Shown here piece after piece: positions 7,401 through 10,769 of a stretch of 10,769 nucleotides of DNA. The position numbers and the translations under genes are program-made. The DNA is from DATDRM01 sp035291705 (GTDB lineage: Bacteria; Chloroflexota; Anaerolineae; Anaerolineales; UBA4823). Position 1 is the stretch's first letter. Each line of letters opens with the position of its first letter. The notes under the pieces were generated by a model that saw only the letters and a list, made by a program, of their open reading frames with translations, did not search any database and was not told the DNA's origin. Location: contig DATDRM010000163.1 of NCBI GenBank assembly GCA_035291705.1, forward strand, positions 1-10,769, written 5' to 3'.

Positions 7401-8300
7401 TCAGTTCAACTCCTGCAGTTCTGGTTCAAAATCGAGTGTATCTAGGAGCGCATCCAATTCCTGGTTAGTGAGCACTCGCCCTTTGCCCGATACGGCGATC
7501 AAGGCGGCTTCCATCATGTTAGTACCAAAGGAGCGGCCTTCAACAACCGGTGTGACAGTCACTAGGTACTTCACCCCGGCCTGCCGGAACAACTCGACAT
7601 CCTCGGGTGTGGTTGTGTTGGTGGCGATCACCTTGCCATCGATCCGGTCGGGCATGTGGTGCATGATGTAATGGCGATCTCCAGCGATCACTGTCGCCCA
7701 GTGATACCACTTTTCCCATTTGGGAACGCGCTTCTCCTGCTTCTCGCCGATCGGATAAATCCACTCGAAAGGCAGGCGCCCGGCGAGCGGCATTAAAATG
7801 GCGGCGAGGGTCTTCAGACCGCGCTCGGTGCGCACCGGGAAGGGCATGCCTAATCCGAACATCAGGTCACCAAAAACACACTCATAGCCAGCGTCGATAA
7901 AGGATTTGGTTAATCCCCAACGATCGGCTCCAACGGTGATCAGAGCCTTTTTTTCTTTGACATAATCACCGATCCGGGCCTGGATGAACGGCGCCACGCG
8001 GTGTTCCAGGGTGTTCTTCAAGCCCGCACCGTCGACCAATGGCGTTTTCTTTACATAGCGGACCATTGGTCGCACGGAGTAGAGGGGGTACCAATGATTG
8101 TCCACCATCACTCCTAGGTCAGCGCCACCCACCCCAAACGCGTCCACCTTTCCATCGAGCTCTTTATACAATTGGGCGGCTTTCTCCATGTCCCCATCGG
8201 TGCCGATCCGCTCGATACTCACCTTTTCCCCTAACAGTTCGATCTCGACGGATTTATTCCGCTTAGATTGTCCTAAACTTATGCTGACAGCGTGTTTCAT
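7401..8300 (-). CDS. Conserved protein of the type labelled 'quinate 5-dehydrogenase'; true activity uncertain
   Basis: The 299-aa soluble protein resembles a conserved bacterial family that databases often name quinate 5-dehydrogenase; I recall this label from Chloroflexota and Firmicutes but regard it as weakly founded. Visible hallmarks are an N-terminal 'SISLGQSKR' and 'IERIGTDGDMEKA' (about 6-41), 'GKVDAFGVGGADL' (50-62), a Rossmann-like segment KALITVGADRWGL (118-130), the conserved CVFGDLMFGLGMPFPV (141-156), and a C-terminal 'IATNTTTPEDVELF ... VEGRSFGTNMMEA' (225-265). There is no clear GxGxxG NAD-binding loop, which weakens a dehydrogenase call. The ATG at 8300 has AAGGAG (8310-8315 on the plus strand, nine bases away), a strong site. 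It is the first gene of a three-gene operon with the NTP transferase and PAP2 phosphatase, so a role in that pathway is more likely than isolated quinate use. Confidence 0.8.
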   Translation of the reverse strand: MKHAVSISLGQSKRNKSVEIELLGEKVSIERIGTDGDMEKAAQLYKELDGKVDAFGVGGADLGVMVDNHWYPLYSVRPMVRYVKKTPLVDGAGLKNTLEHRVAPFIQARIGDYVKEKKALITVGADRWGLTKSFIDAGYECVFGDLMFGLGMPFPVRTERGLKTLAAILMPLAGRLPFEWIYPIGEKQEKRVPKWEKWYHWATVIAGDRHYIMHHMPDRIDGKVIATNTTTPEDVELFRQAGVKYLVTVTPVVEGRSFGTNMMEAALIAVSGKGRVLTNQELDALLDTLDFEPELQELN

Positions 8301-8309
8301 GAGGTCGGG

Positions 8310-8315
8310 CTCCTT
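8310..8315 (-). promoter_or_regulatory. Ribosome binding site of the 299-aa gene
   Basis: AAGGAG on the minus strand, nine bases before the ATG at 8300; supports that start. Confidence 0.7.
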
Positions 8316-8363
8316 AGATATAAAAGAATGAATGGCGATTTGCTTGGCGATAACAAGTTGCGG

Positions 8364-8415
8364 ATTACGAATTACGCATTACGCATTACGAATTACGTAA
8401 TCTTCACGCTTCACG
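8364..8415. repeat. Heptanucleotide tandem repeat, (ATTACGN)5 then (CTTCACG)2
   Basis: Five back-to-back heptamers ATTACGA, ATTACGC, ATTACGC, ATTACGA, ATTACGT occupy 8364-8398. After a three-base step, two CTTCACG units sit at 8402-8408 and 8409-8415. The last ATTACG unit forms the 10-bp palindrome ATTACGTAAT (8392-8401). The array lies between two minus-strand genes, in the leader or promoter region of the downstream operon. It resembles the short tandemly repeated heptamers known from cyanobacteria and seen in other filamentous phototroph-related genomes. It encodes nothing credible. Units and period are seen directly; function is unknown. Confidence 0.85.
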
Positions 8416-8419
8416 TTCG

Positions 8420-8425
8420 AGTATA
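8420..8425 (-). promoter_or_regulatory. Possible -10 element for the three-gene minus-strand operon
   Basis: TATACT on the minus strand (one mismatch to TATAAT) lies about 120 bases before the first gene. No convincing -35 is found at 16-18 bases. If real, the heptad repeat would sit in the 5' untranslated leader. Weak call. Confidence 0.25.
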
Positions 8426-8453
8426 CACCCAACCCGGCAAAAATGAGAACCTT

Positions 8454-9920
8454 TTAATCCCCTGCCTCGCCCAACAATTCCCCTTTTTCGCCATACACCT
8501 CAAAGTGTACGCGCGGCCTCCTTCTCTCCGGGAAATGCACGCGCACCACGCCGAAGTTCCATTGATCCAGCGTAAAATAGCGCCGGGTCCTTTTCACCCA
8601 CCTGGAGCGCAGCGGCAGGTAGGTGTAGCGCGCCAGCCAGTTAGGTTTAGCCTCGAAAGGCGTGGAGCAAAACTCCCACAGCGGCAGGGTACGTCCCTGT
8701 GGCCCGGAAAGACCTGCACTCACTGCGTGCGCTGAATGGAGATCGCCAGCCAGCAGGTGCACGCCCTCGATGGCATTGGTAGCCAGCAAGCGCAACAAGC
8801 GCTCACGCTCTTCCGGAAAGCCCCACCAGCGATCGGGGAAGATATCCAGCCACATTTGAAACAACACGGCGCTGGAAGTGACCAGGAACTTCACCGGGTA
8901 AGCTTCCTTCACCGCCAACAGCCAGGCCTCTAACGCCCGCCACTGTCCTTCGCCAAGCATGGAACGCTCTCGGCGATTTTTCACCCGCATAGTGCGCGTG
9001 TCCAGCACAAAGAACGCCGCCGCCCCATAGGTGAATGTATAGGCCAGCGAGCCGGGGTCTTCAGCGGAAAGAGCGTATTGCCCGGCCAGGTTGATCTGCA
9101 GTGGGAGTTCAAAGCCCGGTGCGTGCATGCCCTGGTGTTCCCAATAGGCTTGCAGGGCGTCTTGCACGCGCTTGCGCGGGAGACGCCGCTCCTGCGGGGG
9201 GAGATTCCTGAGCCAGCGCCAGAGTTGTTCTCGCCACGGGATAGCGGCCCAGCGGCGGCTGCTGTCCAGCCAATGCCAGTCGTTATCCACCTCGTGGTCG
9301 TCCAGGGTCATAAAAGCCGGTAAATTAGCCAGCAGCTGTCTCAGCGGCGGGCGCGACCAGGCAGAGGTGTAAACATCCCGGTACTCTTGCAAGGTGCAGG
9401 CGATCTTACCGATCCCGTTGTATGCGTCAGCGTCGGCATAAATCTGGTCTCCGATCAGCAGCACAAAGCGCAGATTGTCGGCCTGGCGGCGCGCTTCCAG
9501 GGCGCGGAAGATCTGCCCCCCGTTCTCGCCCGTTGGGCGGAAGCACGAGCCAAAGGCAAAAGCGAAGGGAGCGCGTTCCCCAGGGGATGGGAAAGTGGTA
9601 AAGGCCGGGTATTCCCCTTGCGCCGGATCGGGAGGCGAGTCGTTCAAAGTGAGGGCATATTGATAGTGGGAGTCCGGTGCCAGATTCACCACTGGAGCTA
9701 CCCCGGCAAAGCCGGTTTCAGCGGTCAGGGGCAACGAGGTGGCAGCAAGCTGCGCGTCGCTCAAGTCCGGCTTTTGGCCCAGCCAGGCGTACAACACCCC
9801 CGGCCCATCTGCCCTTCCCCACAGGTGCGCGCGGTCATGGGCCAGCCCACCGACGATTGGGCCAAGTGAGAGATCGTTCCTCTTCCGAGATGATCGTTGA
9901 GAGTCCGGAGAACTAACCAC
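8454..9920 (-). CDS. PhoD-like metallophosphatase (alkaline phosphatase D family), no signal peptide seen
   Basis: The 488-aa protein has the PhoD metallophosphatase core: GSC at residues 124-126 (the Cys that binds iron in Bacillus PhoD), GDQIYAD at 157-163, DDHEVDNDW at 207-215, FFVLDTR at 303-309, and GDLHSAHA at 392-399. A beta-sandwich-like N-terminal domain (about 18-110) precedes the catalytic domain, as in the family. PhoD enzymes hydrolyse phosphomono- and diesters, classically cell-surface teichoic acid or phospholipid, and are normally Tat-exported. Here the N-terminus is polar (MVSSPDSQRSSRKRND) and no hydrophobic segment follows, so a cytoplasmic location is suggested. The GTG at 9920 has AAAGG at 9926-9930 with a five-base spacer. 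It diverges from ilvE and ends 153 bases before the 299-aa gene, so it may be a separate unit. Phosphate-responsive control is not evident in the sequence. Confidence 0.92.
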   Translation of the reverse strand: MVSSPDSQRSSRKRNDLSLGPIVGGLAHDRAHLWGRADGPGVLYAWLGQKPDLSDAQLAATSLPLTAETGFAGVAPVVNLAPDSHYQYALTLNDSPPDPAQGEYPAFTTFPSPGERAPFAFAFGSCFRPTGENGGQIFRALEARRQADNLRFVLLIGDQIYADADAYNGIGKIACTLQEYRDVYTSAWSRPPLRQLLANLPAFMTLDDHEVDNDWHWLDSSRRWAAIPWREQLWRWLRNLPPQERRLPRKRVQDALQAYWEHQGMHAPGFELPLQINLAGQYALSAEDPGSLAYTFTYGAAAFFVLDTRTMRVKNRRERSMLGEGQWRALEAWLLAVKEAYPVKFLVTSSAVLFQMWLDIFPDRWWGFPEERERLLRLLATNAIEGVHLLAGDLHSAHAVSAGLSGPQGRTLPLWEFCSTPFEAKPNWLARYTYLPLRSRWVKRTRRYFTLDQWNFGVVRVHFPERRRPRVHFEVYGEKGELLGEAGD

Positions 9921-9975
9921 ATTTGCCTTTATTTGGCTACCGTAGATATATCATACAATAATTTTTAGGCAAATG
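9920..9975. repeat. Perfect 9-bp inverted repeat spanning the PhoD-like promoter and start
   Basis: CATTTGCCT at 9920-9928 and AGGCAAATG at 9967-9975 are exact reverse complements, 38 bases apart. One arm covers the ribosome binding site and the first base of the GTG start; the other overlaps the candidate -35 and spacer. It may be a two-site operator. An RNA hairpin hiding the ribosome binding site is possible only if transcription starts upstream of 9975. Confidence 0.45.
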
Positions 9976-9978
9976 CAA
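9950..9978 (-). promoter_or_regulatory. Candidate sigma-70 promoter of the PhoD-like gene
   Basis: On the minus strand, TTGCAT (9978-9973) and TATGAT (9955-9950) are separated by exactly 17 bases. The -10 matches five of six consensus positions; the -35 matches only the TTG. The predicted start near 9943 would leave a leader of roughly 23 bases carrying the AAAGG site. Confidence 0.5.
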
Positions 9979-10066
9979 TCATGAATATCTTGAATTATTT
10001 TTTTTACCATAGTCAGTTCGTCGCGCCATTCGAGTTCCATTCCGCGCTTCTTTCTCCCAACTGAGT

Positions 10067-10072
10067 TATAAT
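10067..10072 (+). promoter_or_regulatory. Candidate -10 element of ilvE
   Basis: A perfect TATAAT lies 49 bases before the ilvE start. No good -35 is seen at 16-18 bases upstream, so the promoter may rely on an activator. The start of transcription would be near 10079, leaving a leader of about 43 bases with no attenuator-like peptide visible. Confidence 0.45.
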
Positions 10073-10108
10073 CCGATCCAGGAGAGAAGTCGTCCGATTT
10101 CCTTGATC

Positions 10109-10114
10109 AGGAGG
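10109..10114 (+). promoter_or_regulatory. Ribosome binding site of ilvE
   Basis: AGGAGG, a full consensus site, lies seven bases before the GTG at 10122. It decides in favour of this GTG as the start. Confidence 0.8.
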
Positions 10115-10121
10115 CCTTTCT

Positions 10122-10769
10122 GTGACCCTTCCCAAGTATGCATACTTTCGCGGCGCGATCGTTCCTTATTCTGAAGCCAGGGTGGGGGTCTTGACTCACG
10201 GGCTCAATTATGGCACCGCCGTCTTTGGCGGCACGCGCGCCTATTGGAACGAAGCCGAGGAACAATTGTATGTGTTTCGCCCCCGCGATCATTTCCGGCG
10301 TTTTTTGGATTCGACCAAGATCATGCGCATGGCGTTTGACCATTCACCGGAAAGTTTAACCAGGTTGACGATTGAGGTGCTGCGCGCAGAAAATTACCGT
10401 TGCGACGTGTACATCCGCCCCCTGGCCTTCAAATCAGATGAGATTATCGGCGTGAAGCTGCACGACCTGCACGACGAACTTTCCATCGTGGCGTTCCCCT
10501 TTGAGCGCTATCTGGCAAACGAGACGGACGCCCACGTCACCATCTCCTCCTGGCGGCGCGTGGACGACAACATGATCCCGGCCAGAGGCAAGATCAGTGG
10601 GGCCTATGCGAACTCGGCGCTGATTAAAACCGACGCGGTCTTGGCTGGCTTCGACGAAGCCCTGGTTCTCACCCAGGAAGGTCACGTCTCGGAAGGCAGC
10701 GCCATGAATGTATTCTTGGTCAAGGCTGACACGGTCATCACCCCCCCAATCACCGAGAACATCCTGGAA
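10122..10769 (+). CDS. ilvE: Branched-chain amino acid aminotransferase, 5' end only (runs off the window)
   Basis: The frame is open from a GTG at 10122 to the last base, giving 216 residues of a fold-type IV PLP aminotransferase. IlvE interconverts leucine, isoleucine or valine with their 2-oxo acids using glutamate/2-oxoglutarate, the last step of their synthesis. Seen here: the N-terminal VLTHGLNYGTAVFGGTRAY (residues 23-41), the strand YIRPLAF (97-103), the SSWRRVDDNMIPARGK segment with the PLP lysine K157 in GKISGAY, and the conserved SEGSAMNVFLV (190-200), which equals SEG.GEN.F in Escherichia coli IlvE. The usual Glu in 'FEGIR' is Gly here (FGGTR). The usual length is about 300 residues, so roughly the last quarter to third is missing. 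AGGAGG with a seven-base spacer supports the GTG. It is divergent from the PhoD-like gene. Confidence 0.93.
   Translation, partial: MTLPKYAYFRGAIVPYSEARVGVLTHGLNYGTAVFGGTRAYWNEAEEQLYVFRPRDHFRRFLDSTKIMRMAFDHSPESLTRLTIEVLRAENYRCDVYIRPLAFKSDEIIGVKLHDLHDELSIVAFPFERYLANETDAHVTISSWRRVDDNMIPARGKISGAYANSALIKTDAVLAGFDEALVLTQEGHVSEGSAMNVFLVKADTVITPPITENILE

Noticed and set aside
8364..8415. CRISPR array
   Set aside because: Repeat units are seven bases and contiguous, with no spacers, and there are no cas genes.
8292..8735. 147-aa open frame on the plus strand across the heptad repeat
   Set aside because: Its start reads through the repeat as RITNYALRITNY and the rest is antisense to the PhoD-like gene; it is a by-product of the repeat lacking stops.
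9387..9869. 160-aa open frame on the plus strand within the PhoD-like gene
   Set aside because: Antisense to conserved metallophosphatase motifs; Gly/Arg-rich shadow frame without family resemblance.

Overview
The window is about 10.8 kb of ordinary chromosomal DNA. Protein styles (FtsH, IlvE, an M50 protease with CBS domains, a 'quinate 5-dehydrogenase'-type protein), moderate GC and a heptanucleotide tandem repeat suggest a Chloroflexota bacterium, probably Anaerolineae-like. That placement is an impression from sequence style, not a phylogeny. I see no rRNA, tRNA, CRISPR array, transposase or phage gene.

Left block, 1-6003, plus strand. The 3' end of an unrecognised gene is followed by four genes that read as one operon: an M50 site-2-type protease with two CBS domains, a soluble protein with two PRC-barrel domains, an FtsH AAA+ zinc protease, and an SLC13/DASS-type permease with two RCK_C (TrkA-C) domains in its central loop. 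The last three genes are separated by only one base each. Two membrane-associated proteases, a small possible adaptor and a ligand-gated transporter together suggest membrane protein quality control linked to ion or solute homeostasis. This is the strongest functional grouping in the window.

Middle block, 6084-8300, minus strand, convergent with the first. Three tightly packed genes are transcribed in the order 299-aa conserved protein (the type often labelled quinate 5-dehydrogenase), MobA-like NTP transferase, PAP2-family phosphatase. The pathway is unknown. A nucleotidyltransferase next to a membrane phosphatase could mean synthesis of an activated head group or lipid-linked intermediate, but that is inference. 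Upstream of this operon lies an (ATTACGN)5 heptad repeat followed by two CTTCACG heptads.

Right block, 8454-10769. A PhoD-like metallophosphatase without a visible signal peptide lies on the minus strand. It diverges from the 5' end of ilvE (branched-chain amino acid aminotransferase), which runs off the right edge. The 201-bp divergent spacer holds a plausible promoter for each gene and a perfect 9-bp inverted repeat; one arm covers the -35 region and the other the ribosome binding site of the PhoD-like gene.

No clearly new defence or mobile system is visible. The best candidates for something under-described are the protease/PRC/permease operon, the three-gene minus-strand operon, and the regulatory architecture of the PhoD/ilvE spacer.
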